A stretch of 64,000 bases of DNA. Source: Chryseolinea serpens. GTDB taxonomy: Bacteria; Bacteroidota; Bacteroidia; Cytophagales; Cyclobacteriaceae. The DNA lies in assembly GCF_900129725.1 (NCBI RefSeq), contig NZ_FQWQ01000001.1, positions 3,428,855 through 3,492,854 of the forward strand, read 5' to 3'. How positions within the stretch are numbered: position 1 is the first letter of the stretch; each line of letters starts with the position of its first letter. This document shows, in pieces, positions 36,373 through 46,127 of the stretch. Both the position numbers and the translations under genes were made by a program. Below the pieces are notes generated by a model that was not told the DNA's origin, searched no databases, and saw only the letters and a program-made list of their open reading frames with translations.

Positions 36373-37311
36373 GTCTACAAATTCGGTCCTGTTGAAGGTT
36401 TGCAGGTCGCCGACTTTTTCGCCGACGCCGATATATTTCACGGGAATTTTAAATTCATCCGAAATGCCGATCACCACACCGCCCTTGGCCGTGCCGTCGA
36501 GCTTGGTGATGGCGAGCGCTGTTACCTCGGTGGCTTTTGTAAACTCGCGCGCCTGGATCATGGCGTTCTGACCCGTGCTGCCATCCAAAACCAACAACAC
36601 TTCGTGGGGTGCATCGGGGATCACCTTTTGCATGACGCGCTTGATCTTGGTGAGCTCGGCCATGAGGTTCACTTTGGTGTGCAACCTTCCGGCCGTATCG
36701 ATAATGATGACGTCCACATTTTGATCTACGCCGGCCTGCACAGCATCATAGGCCACGGCCGAGGGATCGGTGTTCATTCCTTTTGCAATTACCGGTACGC
36801 CTACACGCTCACCCCACAATTTCAATTGGTCCACGGCCGCTGCCCGGAAAGTGTCGGCAGCGCCGAGCAGTACCTTCTTTCCTTTTTTGGTGAACTGGGC
36901 CGACAGCTTCCCGATGGTGGTGGTCTTGCCCACACCGTTCACGCCGACCACCATGATCACATAAGGTTTTTTACCGGCGGGGGTTTCAAATTCCTCGATG
37001 TTGTCGGTGTTGTTTTCCGACAGCAGGCCGGCGACCTCTTCTTTGAGGATGCGGTCCAGCTCGGAGGTGCCCAGGTATTTGTCGCGCGCCACGCGCTGTT
37101 GAATGCGTTCGATGATCTTCAGGGTGGTGGTCACACCCACGTCCGACGACACCAGGATCTCCTCGAGGTTGTCGAGCACTTCGTCGTCGACGGTCGATTT
37201 GCCGACCAGGGCTTTGCCCAGCTTGCCGAAGAAGCTTTCCTTGGATTTTTCCAGGCCTTTATCGAGCGATTCTTTTTTATCCGAAGAAAACAGGTTGCCG
37301 AATAATGCCAT
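36346..37311 (-). CDS. ftsY: FtsY, signal recognition particle receptor
   Basis: The SRP receptor GTPase that docks ribosome-SRP complexes to the translocon. The 321-residue protein has the N domain and the G domain with G1 in GVNGVGKTTTIGKL, DTAGRLHTK for G3, TKLDGTAKGG for G4 and the closing GVGEKVGDLQTF. The acidic N-terminal extension typical of proteobacterial FtsY is short. It follows the rpmB-rpmG-DUF4295 genes in the order usual for Bacteroidota, with a hairpin terminator in between. Confidence 0.96.
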   Translation of the reverse strand: MALFGNLFSSDKKESLDKGLEKSKESFFGKLGKALVGKSTVDDEVLDNLEEILVSSDVGVTTTLKIIERIQQRVARDKYLGTSELDRILKEEVAGLLSENNTDNIEEFETPAGKKPYVIMVVGVNGVGKTTTIGKLSAQFTKKGKKVLLGAADTFRAAAVDQLKLWGERVGVPVIAKGMNTDPSAVAYDAVQAGVDQNVDVIIIDTAGRLHTKVNLMAELTKIKRVMQKVIPDAPHEVLLVLDGSTGQNAMIQAREFTKATEVTALAITKLDGTAKGGVVIGISDEFKIPVKYIGVGEKVGDLQTFNRTEFVDSLFRRNGG

Positions 37312-37334
37312 AATGAGAGGGGAATTGTTTAAAA

Positions 37335-37361
37335 CAAAAAAAGTCCCGCGAGGGGACTTTT
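37335..37361 (-). terminator. Terminator between the DUF4295 gene and ftsY
   Basis: The stem AAAAGTCCC / GGGGACTTTT with loop GCGA is followed on the minus strand by a T-rich run. It lies after the small-gene operon and before ftsY, so it probably ends or attenuates rpmB-rpmG-DUF4295 transcripts. Confidence 0.8.
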
Positions 37362-37381
37362 CAAATTCTTACCGAATTGAA

Positions 37382-37537
37382 TTACTTTTTGGCCAGGACT
37401 TCTTTCACCAGGTCAGCAGCAACAATTTCTTCTTTGAAGGTGTAAGCACCAGTCTTTTCAGACTTCACCGCACGGATCACTTTAGCATAGCTCTTGCCGT
37501 CGGTTTTCTTGAGGGACGCAACTACTTTCTTTGCCAT
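37382..37537 (-). CDS. DUF4295 small ribosome-associated-locus protein
   Basis: A 51-residue lysine-rich protein starting MAKKVVASLKK and ending VLAKK. It matches the Bacteroidota DUF4295 family, always encoded between rpmG and ftsY. The composition and neighbours suggest association with the ribosome, but its function is not known. The gene begins two bases after the rpmG stop. Confidence 0.9.
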   Translation of the reverse strand: MAKKVVASLKKTDGKSYAKVIRAVKSEKTGAYTFKEEIVAADLVKEVLAKK

Positions 37538-37539
37538 GG

Positions 37540-37722
37540 TTATTTAATTTCTTTGTGAACAGTATATTTTTTCAGCACGGGGTTGTATTTGCGCAACTCC
37601 AAACGCTCCGTTGTGTTCTTACGGTTTTTGGTGGTGATGTGGCGGCTCATGCCCGGCATGCCCGTAGCTCTGTGCTCTGTGCACTCTAAAATCACCTGGA
37701 TCCTGTTACCTTTCTTTGCCAT
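37540..37722 (-). CDS. rpmG: 50S ribosomal protein L33
   Basis: A 60-residue L33 with the usual N-terminus [14 protein letters not shown] and the strand [16 protein letters not shown]. Only one cysteine is present, so this is the form without a zinc ribbon. It lies between rpmB (16 bp upstream) and the DUF4295 gene in one operon. Confidence 0.97.
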   Translation of the reverse strand: MAKKGNRIQVILECTEHRATGMPGMSRHITTKNRKNTTERLELRKYNPVLKKYTVHKEIK

Positions 37723-37738
37723 GATTCTTTATGATTTA

Positions 37739-37978
37739 TTACAACACGAGGTTGCCGTTCGCTTTTGCTTCTTTCATCACGGCGGTGATGCCGTATTTCG
37801 AAATGGTCTTGATGGCCTTCGTAGACACTTTCAAGGTCACCCACTTATCTTCTTCAGGAATATAGAAACGTTTCTTCTGAAGATTGGGAAGAAATCTTCT
37901 CTTGGTCTTATTGTTCGCGTGCGAAACGTTGTTACCTACCTGAGGTCTTTTTCCAGTTATTTGACAAACTCGTGCCAT
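37739..37978 (-). CDS. rpmB: 50S ribosomal protein L28
   Basis: A 79-residue L28 with the family start [20 protein letters not shown] and the following [13 protein letters not shown]. First gene of the small rpmB-rpmG-DUF4295 operon on the minus strand. Confidence 0.97.
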   Translation of the reverse strand: MARVCQITGKRPQVGNNVSHANNKTKRRFLPNLQKKRFYIPEEDKWVTLKVSTKAIKTISKYGITAVMKEAKANGNLVL

Positions 37979-38081
37979 ATCCGCTTTGTTTTAAAAATGT
38001 ACCCTCCTAAAAAGGGACTGCAAATATCGATAAAAGCCACCTAATATTCCAAAGCCATCGGCAAATAATCCGGAATTCCTT

Positions 38082-38729
38082 CTAAAAAAGCTTGGAAACC
38101 AGCCATTCAGGCTCCAGACCCACAAAATTATCAATGGTTAAATCCGTTTCATGCAGCTCCTCCGGGGTATGCGTGGTGGTGACACCCACCACTTTGCAAC
38201 CTGCCGCCTTGCCCGCACGGACTCCCGCGAGCGAATCTTCGAACACCACACACCGCGCCGGATCGAACTGAAGGGCCGCCGCCGATTTAAGATAGATCTC
38301 TGGGTTGGGCTTGCCCTGGCTCACAAAGGAGTCATCCAATATAGTCGGGAAAAATCGCTCTGTTTTGGTGTGGAGCAGCGTGAAATCCACATTGGCGCGG
38401 GGTGCCGAAGTGGCAATGGCCCGGGGGATGCGTTGCTGATCCAGCTTTTCCAGGAAAGACAAAAGACCGTCCATGGGCTTAATGTCCGTATACAGCTGGC
38501 GAAAAAGGGCCTCTTTCTCGTCGGCATATTGGCGGATGGTGTCGTCGCCGAGGTTGCCGAACAGGTTCAGGAGCCAGTCGCGGTTGGTGCGGCCATAGAT
38601 CTTCTCGCGCAACTGTTGCTCGGTGAGGTGGTAGCCATGCTTTTCACAAAATTGTTGCAAGGCGATCTTATGGGTGGGATTGCTGTCGATCAGCACCCCG
38701 TCCATATCGAAAATGAAGGCGTACGGCAT
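38082..38729 (-). CDS. HAD-superfamily phosphatase/phosphomutase (PGM-like)
   Basis: A 215-residue HAD hydrolase of the beta-phosphoglucomutase-like subgroup. The nucleophile motif is FIFDMDGVLIDSN, motif II is in IATSAPRANVD, and the later motifs are GKPNPEIYLKSA and VFEDSLAGVRAGKAAG. The ATG at 38729 gives the normal start (MPYAFIFDMDG); a 22-residue extension to 38795 is not conserved in the family. The substrate, a small phosphorylated sugar or similar, is unknown. Confidence 0.9.
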   Translation of the reverse strand: MPYAFIFDMDGVLIDSNPTHKIALQQFCEKHGYHLTEQQLREKIYGRTNRDWLLNLFGNLGDDTIRQYADEKEALFRQLYTDIKPMDGLLSFLEKLDQQRIPRAIATSAPRANVDFTLLHTKTERFFPTILDDSFVSQGKPNPEIYLKSAAALQFDPARCVVFEDSLAGVRAGKAAGCKVVGVTTTHTPEELHETDLTIDNFVGLEPEWLVSKLF

Positions 38730-38809
38730 TAGAAAATTTGTTGACTTAAGTAAATAAACACTGTTTTTACAACCAGGGAAGATTTTCCGGTGCAAAGATG
38801 AGAGAATGC

Positions 38810-41038
38810 TTAATAAACTACCAGCCGCTTGATAAAGGTTTTGCTGTTTTGTGTGAACCGGAGAATATAGACCCCCGAGGCCAGGTTTGGTACGTTCAGG
38901 CCGTACTCGGAATTGCCGGGGACCTGGATGGGGTCGGTGATGCGGTGACCTACGCTGGTAAAGATCTGCAAGGTGACGTTGCGGTCGGCCTTTATGGTGA
39001 CGTTCCCGTTTTTAGGGCTTGGATTTGGGTATACCTCGATGGTCGCGTTTTCGGGAAGCAATGCGCCGTCGTCGTTGCGAAGGATGGAGAGACCCCCAAG
39101 GATGTTGCCCACCACGATGGCAGGCTTGGTGGTGCCAAACAGGTTTGCGGGAGCCGTCCAGATGCGGCCACCCATGTTGCGGGCCTGATAGGCTTGGGAA
39201 ATGGGATTGTACACAATCTCGGTCGCCCCGGCCGTAGCATCGGTAGCCGTCCGGAAATCATTGACGACGGTGATGCGACCATCCTGGTTGCCGATGAGCA
39301 TGTCGGTCTTTCCATCAGCGTCCAGGTCGGCGACGGAGATCGTCAGGTTCTGGCGCAACACGGTCGACGACAGTCCGAGAAAGCTGCTGGTTTCCAATAC
39401 GAAGTGGGGGCTCGCCGCGGGGCCGTTGTTCTTCCAATATTCTACCGAGCCATTGGTCCTGCCCGCAAGCAAGTCCACAAGACCGTCGCGGTCCACATCC
39501 ACTACCGAAATGTTTTCGGAAGCATAGAGTTGGAAGCCGGTACTTTGCACCTGTTGATCTCCAAAAGTGATCCCCGCGGTGGCGGTGTTGAGCACGTAGT
39601 ACAAATCGGTGGCGCCATTCTGCAAAGCCGTGGCCGTGAAAACCAGGTCGACCTTGCTGTCGCCGTTCACATCGATAAACTGGATCTTCAGGTTGTAGAA
39701 TGACAAGCCTGAAAAGCCCCACATGTCGTCGTTGGCCAGCGTGAATTCGGGATCGGTGGTGGTGCCGGTGTTCTTGTATAGCTTCACCGTGGCGACAATG
39801 TCGTTGCCGTTGGTCGTATTCTCGCTGACAAAAAGGTCATAGTCACCGTCGGCGTCATAGTCGGCGAAGGCCGGCACGGAATTGTCGCCCACGTCGATCA
39901 TTTTGTCCTGCATAAAATTGTCCTGCGCAAATGAAAAGGCGGGGCTGGTCGTGGTGCCGGTGTTTTTATAGAGCCAGTTGGAGTGGGCCAGGTCGCTGTT
40001 CAGAAATGTTTTGGCAAAAATGTTGGGTATCGAGACCAGGTCTTTCACGCCATCGAAATCAAGGTCCTCATAAAAGGCCGCTGGATAAACAAAGAAGTTT
40101 ACGGGGCGAGGCTGTGGAAAAATGGAGAACGAGTTGATCACCGGCGCATCCAGCGTGCCCTGGTTGGGCAGGTAATACAAGTTGGAGCAGGTAGCTTCCG
40201 AGTACAGGATATCCAGTGTAGCATCCCCGTTGGCATCGAGCATGAGCAGGCTTTTGCCACCCGCGTGGTCCGTACGCCCTCCGGTTGGATCTTCGCGGCC
40301 ACCCGGGGGTGGGCAGTCAACACCATTGAATGAAAAATTGCCGCAGGTACATTCCATCACGCCACCCCAGCGCTGGGTCTGGCGTTCGAAGGTGAGCGAA
40401 TCGCAGGTGCCATAGCGTTCTTTGCTGAAATTCTTGTGATACTCCACCGTACCGTTGCCCACGAAGCGCATGTCGAACAGGTCGAGATCGCCGTCGCCAT
40501 CGGCGTCGAGCAGCGAGGGCAGGTCATCGAACTGGAGTTGTACGTTGATGAGTCCGGAGAACCCGAGCGAAAGCAACACAGAACTTTTGGTGTTGCCGGG
40601 ACCGCTATAGAAAAAGAATTGTTTCCAGGCCAGAGGCTGGCCGGGCTGGGTGACATTGGTGAAGACTTTGATGCCCAGAATATCGCCGGTGAAAATATCT
40701 TTTTTGCCGTCGCAGTTGTAATCGCGCAACAGGATCCAGTTGGTCACTTCGTCCGGGAAGAACGATTCGTATTCGGGCGCGTATTGGTATTGGTTGTCGC
40801 GGTTCAGGAAGGTGATGATCTTGTCGGCGTTGCGGTCGTAGAGCACCAGGTCGTCCTTGCCGTCGTTGTCCAGGTCCATGGTGTTGTAGTGCGCCGAATT
40901 CAGTCCCCCAACCCAGGGCATCGGCACAGCCGACCCATCGGCGTTTTTTACCGGCACGTCCTGGTCCAGCACATAGGTAAACTGCGCCTGCAGGGACAGC
41001 GGCAAGAGCACGAGGAAAAGACGCAGTAGGTTGATCAT
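38810..41038 (-). CDS. FG-GAP/VCBS repeat protein with T9SS sorting domain
   Basis: A 742-residue secreted protein. It starts with a signal peptide (LLRLFLVLLPLSLQAQ), continues with many FG-GAP/VCBS propeller repeats containing calcium-binding D-x-D-x-D-G motifs (DLDNDGKDDLVL, DADGDGDLDLFD, DVDRDGLVDLLAG), and ends in a type A T9SS sorting domain (VYPNPSPKNGNV ... GVYILRF ... KRLVVY). It should be exported across the outer membrane by the type IX system and fixed to or released from the surface. The ligand is unknown. An internal Cys/Gly/Pro-rich loop is present around residue 235. Confidence 0.9.
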   Translation of the reverse strand: MINLLRLFLVLLPLSLQAQFTYVLDQDVPVKNADGSAVPMPWVGGLNSAHYNTMDLDNDGKDDLVLYDRNADKIITFLNRDNQYQYAPEYESFFPDEVTNWILLRDYNCDGKKDIFTGDILGIKVFTNVTQPGQPLAWKQFFFYSGPGNTKSSVLLSLGFSGLINVQLQFDDLPSLLDADGDGDLDLFDMRFVGNGTVEYHKNFSKERYGTCDSLTFERQTQRWGGVMECTCGNFSFNGVDCPPPGGREDPTGGRTDHAGGKSLLMLDANGDATLDILYSEATCSNLYYLPNQGTLDAPVINSFSIFPQPRPVNFFVYPAAFYEDLDFDGVKDLVSIPNIFAKTFLNSDLAHSNWLYKNTGTTTSPAFSFAQDNFMQDKMIDVGDNSVPAFADYDADGDYDLFVSENTTNGNDIVATVKLYKNTGTTTDPEFTLANDDMWGFSGLSFYNLKIQFIDVNGDSKVDLVFTATALQNGATDLYYVLNTATAGITFGDQQVQSTGFQLYASENISVVDVDRDGLVDLLAGRTNGSVEYWKNNGPAASPHFVLETSSFLGLSSTVLRQNLTISVADLDADGKTDMLIGNQDGRITVVNDFRTATDATAGATEIVYNPISQAYQARNMGGRIWTAPANLFGTTKPAIVVGNILGGLSILRNDDGALLPENATIEVYPNPSPKNGNVTIKADRNVTLQIFTSVGHRITDPIQVPGNSEYGLNVPNLASGVYILRFTQNSKTFIKRLVVY

Positions 41039-41184
41039 CAAAAAATTTTTCTTTTATCCTTAACGCGAGCCGGAGCCACCTGTTATCTTTCCCGCAAGAT
41101 ACTTTTTCCCGGTGAACATTCCCTATTAAGTTAGGATGACCGGGAGGAGGTAACCCGGCCACAAAAAACTGAAAAAAACGAGCA

Positions 41185-42468
41185 ATGGAGATAGAAAAAT
41201 TATACGCGTTGTATCGTCAATCCGGCAAAGTTTCGACCGACACGCGCAAGATCGCGGCGGGGTCGATCTTTTTTGCATTGAAGGGCGACAAGTTCAACGC
41301 CAACACCTTTGCTCAGCAGGCGCTCGACAACGGCGCGGCCTACGCGGTGCTGGACGAAAAAGAATATGCCGTAAACGACCGTTGCATCGTGGTGGACGAT
41401 GTGCTGGCCACGTTGCAAAAACTGGCGCGGCACCATCGCGATCAACTCACCATCCCGGTGATTGGGTTAACCGGGTCGAATGGCAAAACCACCAGCAAGG
41501 AATTGCTGAATGCCGTGCTCAGCAAAAAATTCAAGACCTATGCCACCATCGGCAACCTGAACAACCACATCGGTGTGCCGCTGACCTTGTTGTCGATCGA
41601 TTCATCTATTGAAATGGCCGTCGTGGAAATGGGGGCGAATCACCTGGGAGAGATTGCGCTGCTTTGCTCAATCGCCAACCCCACGCATGGATTTATCACC
41701 AACATCGGGCGGGCGCACATCGGCATGTTTGGCGGCTTTGAAAATATCGTTCGCGCCAAATCTGAATTGTATCAACACCTGCTCACCCACAACGGCACGG
41801 TGTTCATCAATTCACAAAATGAGATCCTGGCCAACATGGCCAAACGCTTTAAAGCACCTTTGTTTTACCCGGCAAAAGGAGATTATTACGAGGCCGCTTT
41901 AGCGGGTGCCGATCCGTTTGTGAAGATCAAAGCCGAGAACGGCGATGACGTGCAAACGCATCTCATTGGCGCCTACAATTTCGAGAACATTGCCGCCGCC
42001 TTGTGCATCGGCAAGTATTTCGAGGTGCCGGCCGCATTGGCCAACCGGGCCGTGGCCGACTATCTGCCCGGCAACATGCGATCGCAGATGATCCAAAAAG
42101 AAACCAACACGGTGATTCTCGACGCCTACAACGCCAACCCCAGCTCTATGCAAGTGGCGCTGGAAAACCTGGCCGCCATGAAAGCACCACATAAAATGGT
42201 GATCCTGGGCGATATGTTCGAACTGGGCGAAGAAGCCGAAAAAGAACACCGCCTCATCGGGCAGCTGGCGAAAAAACTGGGCTTCGACAAAGTTTATCTC
42301 TGTGGCACACTGATGAAAGCCGCCAAGGAAGCCTTTCCCGGCGCCATCCTTTTTGAAAATAAAACGTTGTTAATGGAGGCGCTGAAAAAAGATCCTCCGC
42401 GAAACGCCACCATCCTCGTGAAAGCATCGCGGGGCATCGGTTTGGAAACGATCGTGGAATTTCTGTAA
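41185..42468 (+). CDS. murF: MurF, UDP-MurNAc-tripeptide-D-Ala-D-Ala ligase
   Basis: Adds D-Ala-D-Ala to the UDP-MurNAc tripeptide in the cytoplasmic phase of peptidoglycan synthesis. The 427-residue protein has the N-terminal substrate-binding domain (STDTRKIAAGSIFFALKG), the ATP-binding motif GLTGSNGKTTSKELL, the central MEMGANHLGEI-like segment (VVEMGANH), and the C-terminal DAYNANPSSM. Length and motifs are normal. Confidence 0.95.
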   Translation: MEIEKLYALYRQSGKVSTDTRKIAAGSIFFALKGDKFNANTFAQQALDNGAAYAVLDEKEYAVNDRCIVVDDVLATLQKLARHHRDQLTIPVIGLTGSNGKTTSKELLNAVLSKKFKTYATIGNLNNHIGVPLTLLSIDSSIEMAVVEMGANHLGEIALLCSIANPTHGFITNIGRAHIGMFGGFENIVRAKSELYQHLLTHNGTVFINSQNEILANMAKRFKAPLFYPAKGDYYEAALAGADPFVKIKAENGDDVQTHLIGAYNFENIAAALCIGKYFEVPAALANRAVADYLPGNMRSQMIQKETNTVILDAYNANPSSMQVALENLAAMKAPHKMVILGDMFELGEEAEKEHRLIGQLAKKLGFDKVYLCGTLMKAAKEAFPGAILFENKTLLMEALKKDPPRNATILVKASRGIGLETIVEFL

Positions 42469-42534
42469 CGACTTCGATTCGTCAACCTTGAAATTTGTCA
42501 GATAAAAAAATCATCCATCACAATAAATTGCATC

Positions 42535-43197
42535 ATGGACTTTGAAGGAGCATTCAAATTTTTAAAAGATATCCGCAGAAACAATAATCGCGAATGGTTC
42601 GAGAAGAAGAAGCCGGTGTACACCGCGCTGAAGGCCGACTTCGACCTGTTTGTTGCAGACCTGCTTGAGGAAATGATTCACCACGATGACTCCCTGGCCG
42701 GGCTAGACGCCAAAAAGCTCACCTTCCGCATCTACCGCGATGTGCGGTTTAGCAAAGATAAAACGCCCTACAAAACCAACATGAGTGCCGCATTGTCTTC
42801 GACGGGCAAAGGCATGGGCACGCCGGGGTATTATTTCCAGCTTGAACCGGGTGACAAAAGTTTTGTGGCGGTGGGATTGTTCCAGCCCATTCCCGAAAAT
42901 CTTGCCAAGATCCGCCAGGAAATCGACTACACGGGTGATAAACTGGCGAAGATCCTGAACGATAAAAAATTCAAATCGACCTATCCTAAGTTCTGGGACG
43001 AAGATGCTTTAAAGACCACGCCCAAAGGCTACGACAAAGATCATCCTTACATTGAATGGCTGCGCTTGAAGAGCTTTATCTTGGTACACAACTTCACCGA
43101 CAAGGAGGTGCTCGACAAAAAATTCCTCAAGAAATTAACCACGGTGATGAGCGCCGCAAAGCCGTTGACGGATTATCTGAAGGAAGCGATCGCCTGA
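42535..43197 (+). CDS. DUF2461 family protein
   Basis: A 220-residue cytoplasmic protein of the DUF2461 (TIGR02453) family. Family signatures are visible: NNREWFEKKKPVY near the start, FRIYRDVRFSKDKTPYKTN, and GYYFQLEPGDKSFVAVG. The function of the family is not established. It follows murF by 66 bp in the same direction. Confidence 0.9.
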   Translation: MDFEGAFKFLKDIRRNNNREWFEKKKPVYTALKADFDLFVADLLEEMIHHDDSLAGLDAKKLTFRIYRDVRFSKDKTPYKTNMSAALSSTGKGMGTPGYYFQLEPGDKSFVAVGLFQPIPENLAKIRQEIDYTGDKLAKILNDKKFKSTYPKFWDEDALKTTPKGYDKDHPYIEWLRLKSFILVHNFTDKEVLDKKFLKKLTTVMSAAKPLTDYLKEAIA

Positions 43198-43267
43198 CGG
43201 GGGCAACACCCGCGTCATCGGTCGGTGGAGTTCGAAGAGGAGTACGTCCGTTCCGACCCTGATCCGA

Positions 43268-45757
43268 TCAATTGTTCCAGTCCTCGAAATATTCGTCCTT
43301 TTCCAGTTCGACTTCTTTCTTCTTTTTCGTGCCCTTGTTTTTGAAGGCATCCTTCAGCTCCTGCACTTCTTTCTTCAGATCGGAAGCGATCTTTTTGCGC
43401 ACCGCGTCGGTGTCGTAGCTCACGCGATAGTCGTCGGTGGTGCCGGTGATCTTGAGGAAGAGTTTGCTCTGGCCATTGCCGTCTTCTTCCAGGGCGGCGC
43501 GGGCCTCCGTGGAGTTGACGTGCCGATCGTTGCGCAGGGGTGCAATGATGTGATAATCGATGCGCTGGTCGAAGGTGTGGGTGCCGCTTACTTTTATGGA
43601 CGTGACGTTGCTGCGCACTTCCATCTGCGGGATGTAGATGGTTTTCTTTTCGATGTGGATGTCGTTCTTGATGTCGGAGAAACGCAGCTTGCTGAGGCCT
43701 TCGTCGTTGAGGAAGCGGTTCAGCTTTTTCATGGGCTCAAAGTTGTTCAGCTCGCCGTTCTTGATGTTGGCGCTGATGTCGGCGATGAGCGTTTCGTTGA
43801 AGAGCTTCAGATTTTGGTTGAGCGTCATCTCCAAGCTCACGTCGGCGTAGGTCTGCCCTTTCAGGTGTTTGTCCTGGATAAAATCCTGGTCAAAGTTTTC
43901 AAATACATAAAACACACTGTCGACATAAATGCCCTCGAACTTTGCATTGCTCACCACATCGATTGCCTTGGGGTTATGCGCATCCACGATGCCCGCCAGG
44001 GTCATGTCGCCGCCCATGGCGTGGAGGTTGATGTTGCGCGCCACGGCCATTTCATTTTTCACCAGCAGGTCGCCCTTGATGTTGCTGGCATGGAACCGTT
44101 TGTAGCGCAACCGCTTCACATCACAATTAAAATTCAGGTTGATGTTGCGCGAGATGCCGAATTCGTATTGCTGATTTTTCCCCGCCCCTGGGTCGCCGAA
44201 CCCCATGGCAAAGAGTTGATCAACGTCGAGAAAATTCGATTTCAAATCCGTTTCGATGCCGATGGGTTGGTTTTCGAATAACAGGAACGTGATGATGTTT
44301 TTGAAAAAGCCGTTGAACGTGAAATCGCTGTTGCCTACCAGGCCCGAGACGTTGCTCAGCGCCAGGTCGTTGTTGCTGAACTGCAGATTGCCCGACAGGT
44401 TTTGTAGCTTAACTTTTTCCGAACCGTAGGTGAGCCCGATATTTTGAAGATCGATCGTTCCCTGCGTAGACACCCGTTGCGCCGTAGCCTTCTTTTTCAA
44501 CAACTCCACGCGACCTTCAAACGACACATCGACCAACAATGACCCCGACACATCCGTGAGGTTTGCGATGGGGTAAAAACTCAGCACCGCCGCGGCATCC
44601 ACGCGTCCTTTGAAGTCGCTGATCACTTCCGGGTTGTTAAAATTCTGAAGGACGAAATTTGCCGAGAAGGGTTCGTCGTTCAGTTTCCCCTTGATGTCTT
44701 TGAGCACCAGCACCGCCTGCGACACTTCCATCACTTCTGAGGTGGCAAAAGAGCCGGTCATGCTGGCTTCCTCGATACGCGATTTGTAGTCGGGGTGATA
44801 GACGGTGGCATTGGTAAATCCAAAATCGATGGTCAGTCCCGGGCTTTTATGCTTGCTGATCTCACCTTTGAGTTTTGCTTTGAAGTATACGTCGCCATCG
44901 CTCTTATATTTTTCAAACGTCTTGGCGGCCGAACCGGGCAGCAACGACAAAATGGTTTGGATGTCGGTGTCTTTCCCATTTACCGCGAGGTCGATCAGGT
45001 TCTTTGTTTTCCAGGCATAGGTGCCGCTCACGTCAAAGCCGGCGTTCTTTAAATTAAGCACCGAAGGTTTGATGGTCAGGATCTTTTGAATGTCGTCGTA
45101 AACCAGCTGACTCTCCAATTGAAAGGATTTTCCCGCCAGGAAAGAAGTGCGATTGATCTCAATTTTTTCCGTGGTCACATCGCCCGCGGCATCGATGTTG
45201 TAGACGTCGTTCACGGTCTGGATAGACGACACCAGCGCTTTGCTCACAAACGTGAGCCGCTGGTCGGACTTTGCATCGGTATAGTGTACGGTTGTATTTT
45301 GAAGGTTCACATTGCGCAGTTCGAAGCTGATGCTTCCACCTCCGCCTTCTCCCCCCGTATCCTTGGCAATGGTGTAGTTGTTCTCGCCCTTGTCGTTGAT
45401 CTTGAGATTGGTCTCGCTGTCTTTGATGCGCAGACCTTGAATTTTATAGTCTTCGTGCCAGGCATCTACCAGGCTCAGCTGGAACGAAATTTCTTTGGCC
45501 TCCAGCAAGGGGTACTGGCCCGGCTGGCTGTCTTCCACGTAAACGTCGTGCATGACGATGGAGAGCATGGGGAAGTTCTGCCACACGGAAACGTCGATCT
45601 TGGCAATCTTTACGGGGGTGTTCAGCTGCTTGTTGGCCTCCCGGATAAATTGGTTAATGATCTTGTCCTTGAACAAAAAGACGGAAAGGGAGAGGGCCGC
45701 CACCAGAACAACGATTGCCAGCAGGAGGTAAAAAAGGATTTTCCGGAAGGTTTTCAA
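43268..45757 (-). CDS. AsmA family inner-membrane-anchored protein
   Basis: An 829-residue AsmA-like protein. One N-terminal membrane segment (KILFYLLLAIVVLVAALSLSVFLF) is followed by a long periplasmic beta-rich body with AsmA signatures (INQFIREANKQLNTPVKIAKIDVS) and a short Lys/Glu-rich C-terminal tail. AsmA-like proteins are bridge-like or envelope-homeostasis proteins linked to lipid transport to the outer membrane. I chose the TTG at 45757 (MKTFRKILF) because a TACTTTTG promoter box lies just upstream; the earlier TTG at 45805 is upstream of that box. Confidence 0.85.
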   Translation of the reverse strand: MKTFRKILFYLLLAIVVLVAALSLSVFLFKDKIINQFIREANKQLNTPVKIAKIDVSVWQNFPMLSIVMHDVYVEDSQPGQYPLLEAKEISFQLSLVDAWHEDYKIQGLRIKDSETNLKINDKGENNYTIAKDTGGEGGGGSISFELRNVNLQNTTVHYTDAKSDQRLTFVSKALVSSIQTVNDVYNIDAAGDVTTEKIEINRTSFLAGKSFQLESQLVYDDIQKILTIKPSVLNLKNAGFDVSGTYAWKTKNLIDLAVNGKDTDIQTILSLLPGSAAKTFEKYKSDGDVYFKAKLKGEISKHKSPGLTIDFGFTNATVYHPDYKSRIEEASMTGSFATSEVMEVSQAVLVLKDIKGKLNDEPFSANFVLQNFNNPEVISDFKGRVDAAAVLSFYPIANLTDVSGSLLVDVSFEGRVELLKKKATAQRVSTQGTIDLQNIGLTYGSEKVKLQNLSGNLQFSNNDLALSNVSGLVGNSDFTFNGFFKNIITFLLFENQPIGIETDLKSNFLDVDQLFAMGFGDPGAGKNQQYEFGISRNINLNFNCDVKRLRYKRFHASNIKGDLLVKNEMAVARNINLHAMGGDMTLAGIVDAHNPKAIDVVSNAKFEGIYVDSVFYVFENFDQDFIQDKHLKGQTYADVSLEMTLNQNLKLFNETLIADISANIKNGELNNFEPMKKLNRFLNDEGLSKLRFSDIKNDIHIEKKTIYIPQMEVRSNVTSIKVSGTHTFDQRIDYHIIAPLRNDRHVNSTEARAALEEDGNGQSKLFLKITGTTDDYRVSYDTDAVRKKIASDLKKEVQELKDAFKNKGTKKKKEVELEKDEYFEDWNN

Positions 45758-45777
45758 AAGCTTAAAAAATGGTTGTG

Positions 45778-45785
45778 CAAAAGTA
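45778..45785 (-). promoter_or_regulatory. Bacteroidota-type -7 element before the asmA-like gene
   Basis: On the minus strand the bases read TACTTTTG, matching TAnnTTTG, 20 bases before the TTG start at 45757. This placement decides the start codon of the asmA-like gene. Confidence 0.55.
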
Positions 45786-45942
45786 CGTGACAAAATCCAA
45801 TCCAACTCTGTCTGAGGCGGTTTCGCCGGCTTTGAAGCCGGATTTTAGGGCTGGAAACCTTTGCATGATCTGCGTTCTGAGCCTATTTCGGGGTTTTTGG
45901 AGCGCTGGAGGCTCAAATTTTCAAATACTTCGGGGAAAGTTT

Positions 45943-45973
45943 TTTGCACAAATAAAATTCTCTACTACATTTG
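45943..45973 (+). promoter_or_regulatory. Promoter of tRNA-Val
   Basis: TTTG at 45943-45946 and TACATTTG at 45966-45973 are separated by 19 bases, matching the Bacteroidota consensus for both elements and spacing. The tRNA starts 33 bases after the box. Confidence 0.85.
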
Positions 45974-46006
45974 CAATCCCAAAACGATGGGGATAATCAA
46001 ATTAAA

Positions 46007-46081
46007 GGGAGCTTAGCTCAGCTGGTTCAGAGCATCTGCCTTACAAGCAGAGGGTCGGGGGTTCGAACCCCTCAGCTCCCA
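46007..46081 (+). tRNA. tRNA-Val (UAC)
   Basis: A 75-base cloverleaf with acceptor stem GGGAGCU/AGCUCCC, D-arm GCUC...GAGC, anticodon stem UCUGC/GCAGA with loop CUUACAA (anticodon UAC at 46042-46044) and T-arm with GTTCGAA. The 3' CCA is not encoded (ACTG follows), as usual in Bacteroidota. It is the last gene of the Bacteroidota-type part of the window. Confidence 0.97.
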
Positions 46082-46091
46082 CTGATAGTCA

Positions 46092-46127
46092 GCCACTTAC
46101 AAGACAACTTGTGAGTGGCTTTTTTAT
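46092..46127 (+). terminator. Rho-independent terminator after tRNA-Val
   Basis: The 12-base stem GCCACTTACAAG / CTTGTGAGTGGC (one G-T pair) with loop ACAA is followed by TTTTTTATTT. Confidence 0.92.
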